Source: Salinimicrobium flavum
Lineage (GTDB): Bacteria > Bacteroidota > Bacteroidia > Flavobacteriales > Flavobacteriaceae
Length of the DNA stretch: 64,000 nucleotides
Direction of reading: 5' to 3'
Assembly: GCF_042684505.1 (NCBI RefSeq)
Contig: NZ_JBHULT010000005.1
Span: forward strand, 565,620 to 629,619
In this document: piece by piece, positions 25,717-34,515 of the stretch
Layout: each line of letters opens with the position of its first letter
Position numbering within the stretch: position 1 is the first letter of the stretch
The notes under the pieces: generated by a model
What the model saw: only the letters and a program-made list of their open reading frames with translations
What the model was told of the DNA's origin: nothing
The model's database searches: none
Position numbers and translations under genes: made by a program

Positions 25717-26230
25717 GGCGTGAGCTTGCTCACCAGCTGCAGGGCCAACAAAAAAGACCATGCAGGCGACAGCCTGCAGGCTTTGTTTTAGTTCCACCCC
25801 CTCAGGATCACCGACCGCAGGGAGGTAATCCTGAAATTAGAATTCCGATGTTAACGGTACGAATAGGCGTGAGCTTGCTCACCAGCTGCAGGGCCAACAA
25901 AAAAGACCGTGCAGGCGACAGCCTGCTGGCTTTGTTTTAGTTCCACCCCCTCAGGATCACCGACCGCAGGGAGGTAATCCTGAAACTAGAATTCTGATGT
26001 TAACGGTACGAATAGGCGTGAGCTGGCTCACAAGCCGAAGGGTCAACAAAAAAGACCGTGCAGGCGACAGCCTGCTGGCTTTGTTTTAGTTCCACCCCCT
26101 CAGGATCACCGACCGCAGGGAGGTAATCCTGAAACTAGAATTCTGATGTTAACGGTACGAATAGGCGTGAGCTTGCTCACCAGCTGCAGGGCCAACAAAA
26201 AAGACCATGCAGACGACAGCCTGCAGGCTT
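25717..26230. repeat. 149-bp tandem repeat array (3.45 copies), hairpin-rich, non-coding
   Basis: Units begin GGCGTGAGC at 25717, 25866, 26015 and 26164, exactly 149 bp apart; the fourth stops after about 67 bp at 26230, seven bases before the end of surE. Each unit holds three hairpins: GTGAGC-tt-GCTCAC; GCAGGC-gaca-GCCTGC; and TCAGGATCACC paired with GGTAATCCTGA (one mismatch). Copies differ at few positions; copy 3 is the most diverged (loop tg for tt, altered CAAGCCGAAGG), yet the stems persist. No frame across it has coding character and there are no associated cas, transposase or integrase genes. It fills the 567-bp gap 25670-26236 together with the terminator. Confidence 0.92.
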
Positions 26231-26236
26231 AGCCGT

Positions 26237-26980
26237 TTATGAAGTCTTTCCCTTTTTTTTATATTTTTCCTGCAAGTATGTCTTGTCTGTAAGATCAAGG
26301 ATCATAGGGGTAATACTCGTTTTTCCATTCCTTACGGCCCAGCGGTCAGATCCCTCCTCTACTTCCTCTATAGGAATAACAGTAAACCAGTAATGTTGTC
26401 TGCCCATAGGATCCTTTTGTTCGATCACCCTTCCGTCATAATGCCTTACAGACTGAGATGTCCATACAATATCACCCAACGGCTGCCGGGGAAAATTCAC
26501 GTTGAGCAGTTCGCGTTGAGACAGGTGCACCACCTCCTTTAAAGTACGGGTCACAAAGGGTTCCAGGGCCTCAAAATCGGGTTCACTCCCGCCAACTGAG
26601 ACACTAAAGGCAATTCCCCTTATTCCAAATAACACCGCCTGCCTTGCCGCAGATAAAGTTCCCGAGTGCCATGCCGAGTTCCCAAGGTTGGAGCCAATAT
26701 TGATCCCAGATATTACCAGGTCAATACCATCAAACAGATGAGCGCCAAGGGCCACACAATCTGCCGGAGTTCCGCTTACCCTGTACGCTTCGATCCCTTC
26801 AAAATGAATTGGGGAGGTCTTATAGGTAATGGGTTTGCCCGAGGTAATGGCCTGCCCCATAGAAGACTGTTCAATATCGGGGGCCATAACGATCACCTCT
26901 CCATATGCTGCTGCAGCCCTGGCCAGGCACATTAATCCCGGGCTGTAGATTCCGTCATCATTGGTCACTAATATTTTCAT
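26237..26980 (-). CDS. surE: 5'/3'-nucleotidase SurE
   Basis: A 247-residue metal-dependent phosphatase acting on nucleoside monophosphates, linked to stationary-phase survival. The N-terminal ILVTNDDGIYSPGL carries the metal-binding DD; APDIEQSSMGQAIT, VSGTPADCVALGA and ISGINIGSNLGNSAWHSGTLSAARQAVLFG are the conserved family blocks (second metal-site Asn and nucleotide pocket). Full length, ATG start at 26980. It stands alone on this strand; its 3' end runs into the 149-bp tandem repeat array and it is divergent from the lipid-kinase-like gene. Confidence 0.95.
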   Translation of the reverse strand: MKILVTNDDGIYSPGLMCLARAAAAYGEVIVMAPDIEQSSMGQAITSGKPITYKTSPIHFEGIEAYRVSGTPADCVALGAHLFDGIDLVISGINIGSNLGNSAWHSGTLSAARQAVLFGIRGIAFSVSVGGSEPDFEALEPFVTRTLKEVVHLSQRELLNVNFPRQPLGDIVWTSQSVRHYDGRVIEQKDPMGRQHYWFTVIPIEEVEEGSDRWAVRNGKTSITPMILDLTDKTYLQEKYKKKGKTS

Positions 26981-27189
26981 AGGTAAGTTTTATAGTTCCA
27001 GAAAGAATAAAATACGAAATTCTGAAGTCACTTAGGATAGTCCGGGAGGCTAAAAGAGCAATTTTATTTTACTTTTAACAACAGGAGTAAAAAATCATTT
27101 TTTCAGGAATAAATATTTCATAAGTAATTGTTAATCAATAAATGATAGCTCTTTGGGATGAGTAAATTTATGAAATGACCTTTCGGAAA

Positions 27190-28098
27190 ATGAAAAAAGC
27201 ACAGATCATCCATAATCCCACAGCAGGAAATGAAGAACACGACAGGAAGCATATAATTTCTCTCTTAGAAAAATCATTTGAGGATATAAGATATGTCTCT
27301 ACGAAAACCGATAGGTGGGAGGATTTTGAAAAATACCATCCAGATGTGATTTTCGTAGTGGGTGGGGATGGTACCGTACATAAGGTGGCAGAGGTCTTAA
27401 TGAAGACCGGGGTGCCTGGGGCATTGCCTCCCGTACACGTCATACCAAAGGGAACCGCCAATAATATTGCCAGAACCCTCGGAACCACCGGGGGACTGGA
27501 TAATTTTCATTATGAGCCCAACATTAGTATCCAGCCCTTTAATGTGGGAAAGATCCAGGGAATGGAGGGTGAACAATACTTCTATGAAGGAGTGGGTTTT
27601 GGGATCATTCCCCGCTTGATCAGGAAAATGCAAAATTCTGAAGTAAAAAATGAATCCCCTGAGGAGGAGCTCAGGCGCAGCGTAAAGACCCTTTTAGAGA
27701 TCACAAAAAAGTACAACCCAAAGACGGCCTATCTGGAGGCTGACGGTGAGATCATCAAGGGTGGTTTCCTCCTGGTAGAGCTTTTAAATATTAACTATAT
27801 AGGACCCAATCTATTCCTTGCCCCAGCGGCAGAAATGGGAGATGGGCTGCTCGATCTGGTTATGATTCCGCAGGAGAACAGGGAATTACTAATCACTGCA
27901 CTTGAAAATGTCTTATCAGGTACATCTTCTCCTTCAGAATTTCAAAAAGCCTCTCGTACCATGAGAGTCAAGAAGGTCAAAATGCAATGGAATGGTACCG
28001 GGGTTCATATTGATGATGACCTTGTCAAGAATTACTCCCGATATCCTTTCTCTGCCATGGTCGCTCCTGTTTCCCTTCAATTTTTCCGAAAGGATTAG
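27190..28098 (+). CDS. Diacylglycerol kinase-family (YegS/BmrU-like) lipid kinase
   Basis: About 302 residues. The N-terminal domain has IIHNPTAGNEEHDRK, the GGDGTVHKVAEVL nucleotide-binding motif and VIPKGTANNIARTLG; the C-terminal beta domain has NINYIGPNLFLAPAAEMGDGLLDLVMI and VHIDDDLV. The family phosphorylates diacylglycerol, sphingosine-like or related lipids using ATP; the exact acceptor is unknown, but flavobacteria contain sphingolipids and aminolipids. I chose the start at 27190 (MKKAQIIHNPTAG), the common family start; an ATG at 27175 would add five residues. Confidence 0.88.
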   Translation: MKKAQIIHNPTAGNEEHDRKHIISLLEKSFEDIRYVSTKTDRWEDFEKYHPDVIFVVGGDGTVHKVAEVLMKTGVPGALPPVHVIPKGTANNIARTLGTTGGLDNFHYEPNISIQPFNVGKIQGMEGEQYFYEGVGFGIIPRLIRKMQNSEVKNESPEEELRRSVKTLLEITKKYNPKTAYLEADGEIIKGGFLLVELLNINYIGPNLFLAPAAEMGDGLLDLVMIPQENRELLITALENVLSGTSSPSEFQKASRTMRVKKVKMQWNGTGVHIDDDLVKNYSRYPFSAMVAPVSLQFFRKD

Positions 28099-28203
28099 AT
28101 CTCTTCCTCATTTTGCTTTTAGGGAATTCCCCCAATTTTAATTCGGGTGTCGAATAAGTCCATTTATTTCATAATTTTCTAAATAATTAATAAACAATTA
28201 GTT

Positions 28204-28863
28204 ATGAGGGGAAATATATGTTTCGAAATTGTGAAAGAAGGTTGTAAAATTTATCTCTTCCGAAGAAGATTTCTGGAAATGAGTGCTTTTGTGATTATGA
28301 GTTCTGTACTTATCACAGGTTGCCAGGAAAAGAACTATGCCCAGGTGCCCGGGGAAGGTGCTGAAGAGGAACTTCAGGAATCAAAAGTAAGTAGAGGGGA
28401 ATATTTGGTGACCACCATAGGCTGTGTAGACTGTCATTCCCCAAAAAAAATGGGGCAGAGGGGACCCGAAGAGATCCCTCATCTTAAACTTTCAGGTTAT
28501 CAGCAGGATCAGGAGATACCGCCTATTGACAAAGCTAATTTAAAAAATGGCTGGATGTTAATGAACGGTGATCTTACTGCAGCCGTAGGACCCTGGGGTA
28601 TATCTTTTGCTGCCAATATTACCTCAGACGAAACGGGGATAGGTAACTGGAGCGTAGAGCAGTTTAAAACCGCCATGCGCAAAGGAAAGTTCAAAGGCAT
28701 GGAAAATGGAAGGGATCTTTTGCCACCCATGCCTTGGCCAAATTTTGCCCATCTTACAGATGAAGACCTGGAAGCCATGTTCGCTTACCTGAAAAGCACA
28801 GATCCTGTTGAAAATATTGTTCCTGCACCAATCCCTCCAGACAAACTTGCCAAATTAAAATAG
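28204..28863 (+). CDS. Lipoprotein c-type cytochrome, single CXXCH
   Basis: 219 residues as drawn from the ATG at 28204. A positively charged RRRFLEMSAF stretch leads into a hydrophobic segment ending in LITGCQ, a lipobox with Cys about residue 40; the N-region is unusually long, and ATG codons at about residue 26 or 32 are alternative starts. The haem motif is CVDCH. A second half with WGISFAANITSDETGIGNWSVEQFKTAMRKGK and LLPPMPWPNFAHLTDEDLEAMFAYLKS resembles the cytochrome module of alcohol/aldehyde dehydrogenase subunits, with Met ligands in PPMPW. It stands alone, so the partner enzyme is not visible. Confidence 0.85.
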   Translation: MRGNICFEIVKEGCKIYLFRRRFLEMSAFVIMSSVLITGCQEKNYAQVPGEGAEEELQESKVSRGEYLVTTIGCVDCHSPKKMGQRGPEEIPHLKLSGYQQDQEIPPIDKANLKNGWMLMNGDLTAAVGPWGISFAANITSDETGIGNWSVEQFKTAMRKGKFKGMENGRDLLPPMPWPNFAHLTDEDLEAMFAYLKSTDPVENIVPAPIPPDKLAKLK

Positions 28864-28867
28864 GACC

Positions 28868-28898
28868 AAAAAAAGCCTTGCTCAAAAAAGCAAGGCTT
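28868..28898 (-). terminator. Terminator of the nuo operon (also facing the cytochrome gene)
   Basis: A 10-bp perfect stem AAGCCTTGCT / AGCAAGGCTT (28873-28882 and 28889-28898) with a six-base loop. Read on the minus strand it is followed by a run of seven T, making it a good intrinsic terminator for the nuo operon, whose last gene ends 40 bp before it. On the plus strand there is no T run, but the hairpin follows the cytochrome stop by nine bases. Confidence 0.8.
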
Positions 28899-28937
28899 AA
28901 CCCTGATCTCTCAGGTCCATCCTAAACTTAACTAAAA

Positions 28938-29270
28938 TTACTCTGCTCTTTTGTTTTGCCAATATTGCGGGGCAGTACTTTCAGAAACCTGGTTCCAGTA
29001 ATCTGCGGTCATTTTATGACCGTCAAAGGTCTTTAATTTCCTCTCGTATACCCAAACCACTGGATTAAAGGTAATGTCTGTGACCCCTACAGTATAAAGC
29101 TGAGGTTCTTCCTCATTCTTTCGTTTTTCTTCCTCGATGACCACCTCGAAACCATTATGCTCCAGCAGTCGCTTTAGAAATTCTTTCCGGTCTTCGCTGA
29201 TCTTTTTTTCAACAAAACTTACCCGGGTATCTCCTATACTTCCAAAAGTATGTTTACCGTCCAATGCCAT
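28938..29270 (-). CDS. Conserved small protein, last gene of the nuo operon
   Basis: A 110-residue soluble, charged protein (TRVSFVEKKISEDRKEFLKRLLEHNGFEVVIEEEKRK, then YTVGVTDITFNPVVWVYERKL). I do not recognise a domain. It starts six bases after the nuoN stop codon and is the last gene before the operon terminator, so it is made with complex I. The segment GFEVVIEEE...YTVGVTDITFNP has the alternating pattern of a small alpha/beta fold. A role in complex I assembly is only a guess from position. Confidence 0.75.
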   Translation of the reverse strand: MALDGKHTFGSIGDTRVSFVEKKISEDRKEFLKRLLEHNGFEVVIEEEKRKNEEEPQLYTVGVTDITFNPVVWVYERKLKTFDGHKMTADYWNQVSESTAPQYWQNKRAE

Positions 29271-29276
29271 AATTTC

Positions 29277-30704
29277 TTAATTAAAAGCTGCACTTAATTT
29301 ATAAATGTAATCATATAACGGGCTGTATAACCCCAGGGCCAGTATTCCCATTACCGTGATCAAAAGTCCTGCTCTCATATAAAAGTTGCTTCTGAAATAA
29401 GGGATAGGGTCTTCACCTTTCCTCACGAACATAGCCCTTACTACCAGCAGGTAATAATACAGGGAGATTGTAACGTTCACTACGGCAATAAATACCAGCA
29501 GGTAATAACCTTCACTTGCTGCTGCCGTGAACAGGAAGAATTTTCCGAAGAAACCGGCAACGGGAGGTATTCCCGCGAGGGAGAACAAAGCCAGCATCAT
29601 GATAAGGCTTAGCTTAGGATTGGTCCTGTAAAGCCCTTCATAATCATCCATATTCTCTTTTCCGGTTTGGGTAGAGATGGCCTGTACCACTCCAAAGGCT
29701 GCCAGGTTTGAAAAGATATAAATCGTGACAAAATAGACGACAGTAGCGGTTCCCAATTGTGTCCCTGTCATCAATCCCAGAAGAATGAATCCCGCCTGGG
29801 CGATAGAGGAATAAGCAAGGAACCGTTTCATGTTCTGCTGGCGAAGAGCGAACAGGTTCCCGGTGAACATGGTGATAACGGCCAGCCCGTATAACAGATT
29901 TTCCCAGATATACATCAATGGTTTTAATACCGTGAACAGAAGGATCATCAAAATAAAAACGGCTGCACCCTTTGAGATCACAGACAAATAGGAAGCGATG
30001 CTGATAGGGGCACCCTGGTAAACATCGGCAGTCCAAAAGTGGAAAGGAACCAGGGAGATCTTAAAGGCAAGGCCTGCAAAGAACAAAATGAAGCCCAGGA
30101 GGGTAAGATTAGTGTTGGTAAGTACGGTGATGATATCTTCAAAATAAATGGAACCTGTAGTAGCATATAACATTGAAATCCCGAAAAGGGACACCCCTGA
30201 GGCCAGCGCAGCAGAAAGTATGAATTTTATACCCGCTTCGCCCGATTCCCGTTTCATGATCTCGAAGGCAGCAAGTGCCGCAACCGGTAAGGTTGATAAT
30301 TCAAGACCAATGTAGAACATAAGGAAGTCACCGGCAGAGATCATAAAATACATTCCCAGTAGTGATGCAAAGAGAAGAATAAAGAATTCGGTTCCCCGTT
30401 CCTGCTGCACCATATTTTTCTCAAGCCAGTCGGCCGATTGAAGTAATAAAGTGAACACTCCAATATTCAGCACATTCTTAAAGAAATGGATCATATCATT
30501 ACTACGGAACATTCCGCCGAACAAGCTGCTTTCACCCAGAGGGAAAAATCCAATAACGGTGTGGATCCCGAAGAATACCAGGGCCAGGTGCATGATGCTG
30601 CTCTTTTTGCTGTTGGGGATAAAAATTTCGGCTATGATCAATAGCAGGATGATCGCTAAAAGCAAGATCTCATGCCGCATCAGTAAAAAACTGTTAAGTT
30701 CCAT
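29277..30704 (-). CDS. nuoN: NADH-quinone oxidoreductase subunit N
   Basis: A 475-residue antiporter-like membrane subunit of complex I with about 14 helices. The family signatures are present: the lysine-bearing helix region SLVPFHFWTADVYQGAPISIASYLSVISKGAA, the TM5-type acidic residue in FLMFYIGLELSTLPVAALAAFE, and FSLAGIPPVAGFFGKFFLF. It translocates protons (or sodium) within the membrane arm. It lies 18 bp downstream of nuoM. Length and motif order are normal. Confidence 0.95.
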   Translation of the reverse strand: MELNSFLLMRHEILLLAIILLLIIAEIFIPNSKKSSIMHLALVFFGIHTVIGFFPLGESSLFGGMFRSNDMIHFFKNVLNIGVFTLLLQSADWLEKNMVQQERGTEFFILLFASLLGMYFMISAGDFLMFYIGLELSTLPVAALAAFEIMKRESGEAGIKFILSAALASGVSLFGISMLYATTGSIYFEDIITVLTNTNLTLLGFILFFAGLAFKISLVPFHFWTADVYQGAPISIASYLSVISKGAAVFILMILLFTVLKPLMYIWENLLYGLAVITMFTGNLFALRQQNMKRFLAYSSIAQAGFILLGLMTGTQLGTATVVYFVTIYIFSNLAAFGVVQAISTQTGKENMDDYEGLYRTNPKLSLIMMLALFSLAGIPPVAGFFGKFFLFTAAASEGYYLLVFIAVVNVTISLYYYLLVVRAMFVRKGEDPIPYFRSNFYMRAGLLITVMGILALGLYSPLYDYIYKLSAAFN

Positions 30705-30722
30705 CTTGGTACTGTTTAAATA

Positions 30723-32210
30723 TTATAATACGCCCTGGATAAAGGGCTGAATACTTTCTAAAATTAGATTGCTGATCCAAAGTGGTGCGACCCCAATTCC
30801 CACTATGGGAATAAGCAGCAGCATGATGCCTGTTTTTTCATACCAGGTCACGCCTGCCATTTTAATGTAAGCTTCATTCTTGACCGGGCCCATTAGCATG
30901 ATGCCCACCACCCTAAGAACATATACGGCAGTGACCACGATCGCAGAGATGGATATGATAGTCGCAACCCTGTAAAACATACTGTCTTGCTGGAATGCTC
31001 CCATGAAAATGTTCATTTCAGCAACAAATCCACTGAACCCTGGAAGTCCCAGCAATGCCATTCCTGCTATCACATATACCACCGAGATGAAGGGAAGCAC
31101 CTTAAGGAGCCCTCCTAGTTTTGTAATGTCCCTGGTATGCGTTCTGCCATAGATCATCCCGATAAGGGCGAAGAAAAGGGCAGTCATGAATCCGTGAGAC
31201 AGGGACTGTAAAATTGCCCCGTTCCAGGCGGTCTTGTTCAGCATCAATAATGCGAAGGTGACCATCCCAAGGTGGCTTACAGAAGCGTAAGCGTTTATAT
31301 ATTTAAGGTCTGTTTGTCTTAAGGCTGCGAAAGCCCCGTAAATAACTCCCGTAGCAGAAAGGATGATGAAGAACCAGCTCCATTCCATTGCTCCCTCCGG
31401 AAGTAAGAACATCGCAACCCTAAAAATTCCATAGCCTCCAAGTTTCATCAATACCCCGGCATGCAGCATGGAAACTGCGGTTGGAGCAGAAGCATGACCG
31501 TCCGGAGACCAGGTATGGAAAGGAAACAAAGCCCCCAGGATCGCAAAACCGATAAAAGTCAATGGGAAAAACAGGTTTTGTGCGGCAACGGGAATATTCA
31601 CTTTGGCAATCTCAAGAATATTGAAGGTAAGTGCGCCCCCGTCAGCATTTGAATTAAAATAGATACCCAATATCCCTACCATCAATACTGCAGAAGCTCC
31701 CATGAGCATCAGGGTGAGTTTCATGGCAGAGTATTCCTTTGGTCCCGACCCCCAGATACCTATCAACAAGTACATTGGGATCACCGCGATCTCGTAAAAT
31801 ACAAACATGGTGAACAGGTCTATGGAGATAAAAAAGCCATACACCCCTGTTGATAATACAATGAGGGAGATAAAAAATTCCTTCGGAAGTTCTTCCATGG
31901 TCCAGGAAATAAAAGTCCCTGCCAGTACTATAATGGATGTAAGAAGGATCAGCGCCACAGAGATCCCGTCCACACCTATATTATAATGAATATTGAATTG
32001 CTCAAACCACACCATGTCCCTGGTAAAGAGCATGACACTATCATTTACCGCCCTTTCCCTGAAGTAGGCAAAAAGCAGGTTGATGGCCATACCCAACTGC
32101 AGCACACCACCGGCCATGGCGACCAGCCGTGCCTGTCTCAAATCTTTAGTGAATACCAGTGCTGCTATTACCAGTACCGGAGCTATGACAAAAAGTGATA
32201 GAATGTCCAT
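30723..32210 (-). CDS. nuoM: NADH-quinone oxidoreductase subunit M
   Basis: A 495-residue antiporter-like subunit. DLFTMFVFYEIAVIPMYLLIGIWG contains the conserved TM5 Glu, FPFHTWSPDGHASAPTAVSMLHAGVLMKLGGYG the Lys/His-rich channel helix, and GLPGFSGFVAEMNIFMGAF the conserved TM12 region. It forms part of the distal proton-pumping arm. It is eight bases downstream of nuoL and is followed by nuoN. Nothing is missing compared with the family. Confidence 0.96.
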   Translation of the reverse strand: MDILSLFVIAPVLVIAALVFTKDLRQARLVAMAGGVLQLGMAINLLFAYFRERAVNDSVMLFTRDMVWFEQFNIHYNIGVDGISVALILLTSIIVLAGTFISWTMEELPKEFFISLIVLSTGVYGFFISIDLFTMFVFYEIAVIPMYLLIGIWGSGPKEYSAMKLTLMLMGASAVLMVGILGIYFNSNADGGALTFNILEIAKVNIPVAAQNLFFPLTFIGFAILGALFPFHTWSPDGHASAPTAVSMLHAGVLMKLGGYGIFRVAMFLLPEGAMEWSWFFIILSATGVIYGAFAALRQTDLKYINAYASVSHLGMVTFALLMLNKTAWNGAILQSLSHGFMTALFFALIGMIYGRTHTRDITKLGGLLKVLPFISVVYVIAGMALLGLPGFSGFVAEMNIFMGAFQQDSMFYRVATIISISAIVVTAVYVLRVVGIMLMGPVKNEAYIKMAGVTWYEKTGIMLLLIPIVGIGVAPLWISNLILESIQPFIQGVL

Positions 32211-32218
32211 ATTGATCG

Positions 32219-34138
32219 TTAATTATTCCAAACATAAATGAATACCAGTGCCAGGATCACAACCCCGCCTATAAAGCCAAATGCATAATCCTGTATCTTA
32301 CCTGACTGCAATCCTTTGATCTTTTTCGAAAAGACCATGGTTTGTGTTCCTATACCTTCCATAGTGCCATCCACAATTTTCTTGTCGAATTTCGCTATAG
32401 GTGCAGCTACATTTTGAAAAAAGATATTACGGGCCACGAATAGGTAGATCTCGTCAAAATAGAATTTATGACTTGTCCACTTGTAGAACACTCCAAAGGC
32501 ATTGGCAAACCTGAACGCGAGGTCATTTTCTTTTTTGTAGAAGATCCAGGCCAGCAGGATCCCTAATGCTCCAACACCCACAGCGATAGCTGCAAGAGGA
32601 TAATTAAGATGTGCTTCAAATCCCATCCTGTCTGCAGAAACAAATTCGCTGAAAGGAATAAAACCCGCACCTACACTCAGGAATGCCAGGATGATCAAGG
32701 GGAGCGTCATCGAAACCGGGGATTCATGTGGGGTATGTTCGTATTTTGTTTCTTTTCCCCAGAAAATCCCGAAGTAGAGCCTGAACATATAGAAGGCAGT
32801 AAGACCTGCAACGAAAACCCCTATCCAATAGATGAATTGACTGTTTTCATAAGCTGCTACCAGGATCTCATCCTTACTCCAGAAACCGGCTAATGGCGGT
32901 ACACCCGCAATGGCCAGAGCGGCGATCAAAAAAGTGATATTCGTGACCGGCATATATTTTCGCAACCCGCCCATATCCCCAAGGAGGTTGCTGTGAACCG
33001 CGTGTATCACAGAACCTGCACCCAGGAAGAGTAATGCCTTGAACATGGCGTGGGTGAACAGGTGGAACATGGAAGCCATATAACCAACGCCTTCGTGCCC
33101 GTCAAAACCTGATACTCCAAGAGCCATCATCATGTATCCCAGCTGGGACATGGTGGAAAAGGCCAGCACCCTTTTGATATCGGTCTGGGTGATGGCAATG
33201 ATCGCGGCAAAGAGTGCAGAGAAGGCACCAACATAGGTGACTATCTGCAGCGCAAAGCCGTCTTCAACCATATAGAACATGGGGAACAGCCTGGCCACCA
33301 GGTAGACCCCCGCAACCACCATAGTAGCGGCATGAATAAGCGCCGAAACCGGGGTAGGACCTTCCATGGCATCGGGAAGCCAGATGTGTAAGGGGAACAT
33401 GGCAGATTTACCCGCACCTCCCATAAAGATCAGTATAAGAGCCCAGGTGATCACCGACAGTCCCATAAAGGAAGAGGATGCCCAGGTTGAGATCGCCGGT
33501 CCTTCAGGGTTGTTTAACAATTCGAAATCGAAGGTATTTGTATAGAAGCCTATAATAAAGATCCCTATCAGGAATCCGAAATCGGCAAAACGGGTTACAA
33601 TAAAGGCTTTTTTGGCTGCCGCCACGGCAGCAGGTTTGGTGTAGTAATATCCTATCAACAGGAAGGAGGAAACCCCAACCAGTTCCCAAAAAATGTAGAT
33701 CTGGAACAGGTTTGTTGACAAAACCAGGCCGTACATAGAGAAAGTGAACAGCGAGAGGTAGGCAAAGAATCGGGTAAATCCACCGTCTCCTTTCATGTAA
33801 CCCCGGCTGTAGATGTGTACCATAAGTGAAACTGTTGAAACCACGATCAACATCATGACAGAAATGGGATCGATAAGCACGCCCATATCGATATGCAGGG
33901 TATCTGTAAAATTGATCCAAACGGTTTTTTCGACGAAGGTTTGATAAACTCCATTGGTCTTACCAAGGACGAAGAAATATTGAAATGCTGTATAATAGGA
34001 CAGGAGGGTAGAGGTGGCAAGTCCCGCTACACCTACAACTCCAGATACAGCTGGTTTGATTTTATGACTCCAGATACCCAGTACCAAAAAAACTACCAGG
34101 GGAATAGCGGGAATTAAAAGAAGGTTAATTAGGTTCAT
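32219..34138 (-). CDS. nuoL: NADH-quinone oxidoreductase subunit L
   Basis: A 639-residue distal antiporter-like subunit with the additional C-terminal lateral helix region typical of NuoL. Conserved blocks include FWELVGVSSFLLIGYYYTKP, FPLHIWLPDAMEGPTPVSALIHAATMVVAGVYL and the AGVPPLAGFWSKDEILVAAYE region. The long amphipathic segment after residue 520 followed by a last TM helix (IGGVVILALVFIYVW) matches the piston-like arm. It is 12 bp downstream of nuoK. Confidence 0.96.
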   Translation of the reverse strand: MNLINLLLIPAIPLVVFLVLGIWSHKIKPAVSGVVGVAGLATSTLLSYYTAFQYFFVLGKTNGVYQTFVEKTVWINFTDTLHIDMGVLIDPISVMMLIVVSTVSLMVHIYSRGYMKGDGGFTRFFAYLSLFTFSMYGLVLSTNLFQIYIFWELVGVSSFLLIGYYYTKPAAVAAAKKAFIVTRFADFGFLIGIFIIGFYTNTFDFELLNNPEGPAISTWASSSFMGLSVITWALILIFMGGAGKSAMFPLHIWLPDAMEGPTPVSALIHAATMVVAGVYLVARLFPMFYMVEDGFALQIVTYVGAFSALFAAIIAITQTDIKRVLAFSTMSQLGYMMMALGVSGFDGHEGVGYMASMFHLFTHAMFKALLFLGAGSVIHAVHSNLLGDMGGLRKYMPVTNITFLIAALAIAGVPPLAGFWSKDEILVAAYENSQFIYWIGVFVAGLTAFYMFRLYFGIFWGKETKYEHTPHESPVSMTLPLIILAFLSVGAGFIPFSEFVSADRMGFEAHLNYPLAAIAVGVGALGILLAWIFYKKENDLAFRFANAFGVFYKWTSHKFYFDEIYLFVARNIFFQNVAAPIAKFDKKIVDGTMEGIGTQTMVFSKKIKGLQSGKIQDYAFGFIGGVVILALVFIYVWNN

Positions 34139-34150
34139 CTCTTCTATGGA

Positions 34151-34474
34151 TTAATATTTCATAGTTTCAGTTTCCTTGACTTCCACAGAGCTAAGGCGTC
34201 TGTAGATATTTATTATGATGGCGACGGCCAGTGCGGTCTCTGCAGCGGCAACCGCGATGATGAAGATCGAATACACCATTCCCTGAAGAACATCAGGATA
34301 GAGGTATTTATTGATCACCACAAAATTTATGACTGCCGCATTCAGGATCAATTCTACAGAGATCAGAATGGAGATCAGATTTTTTCGCGTAAGAAATCCA
34401 TATATTCCAATAAAGAAAAGTATTGAAGTGAGGGTGAGAATTTCGGTTATGCTTACTCCCGGGATCATATGCAA
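34151..34474 (-). CDS. nuoK: NADH-quinone oxidoreductase subunit K
   Basis: A 107-residue protein with three membrane helices, homologous to mitochondrial ND4L. The conserved Glu residues are in LISVELILNAAVINFV and AVAAAETALAVAIIINIYR. The start used is MHMIPGVS; the next Met would remove only two residues. It lies between nuoJ (41 bp upstream) and nuoL. Confidence 0.95.
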   Translation of the reverse strand: MHMIPGVSITEILTLTSILFFIGIYGFLTRKNLISILISVELILNAAVINFVVINKYLYPDVLQGMVYSIFIIAVAAAETALAVAIIINIYRRLSSVEVKETETMKY

Positions 34475-34515
34475 GGGTTATTTGGTGTGGCTGCAGGCAG
34501 CCGTTAATTAATTAT

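Noticed and set aside
25497..25751. 84-residue minus-strand reading frame with GVAGFEPAASCSQSRRD
   Set aside because: It is antisense to tRNA-Pro and its terminator; this peptide is a well-known spurious translation of tRNA genes.
25717..26230. CRISPR-like array
   Set aside because: The 149-bp unit is continuous with no variable spacers and no cas genes are present; it is a plain tandem repeat.
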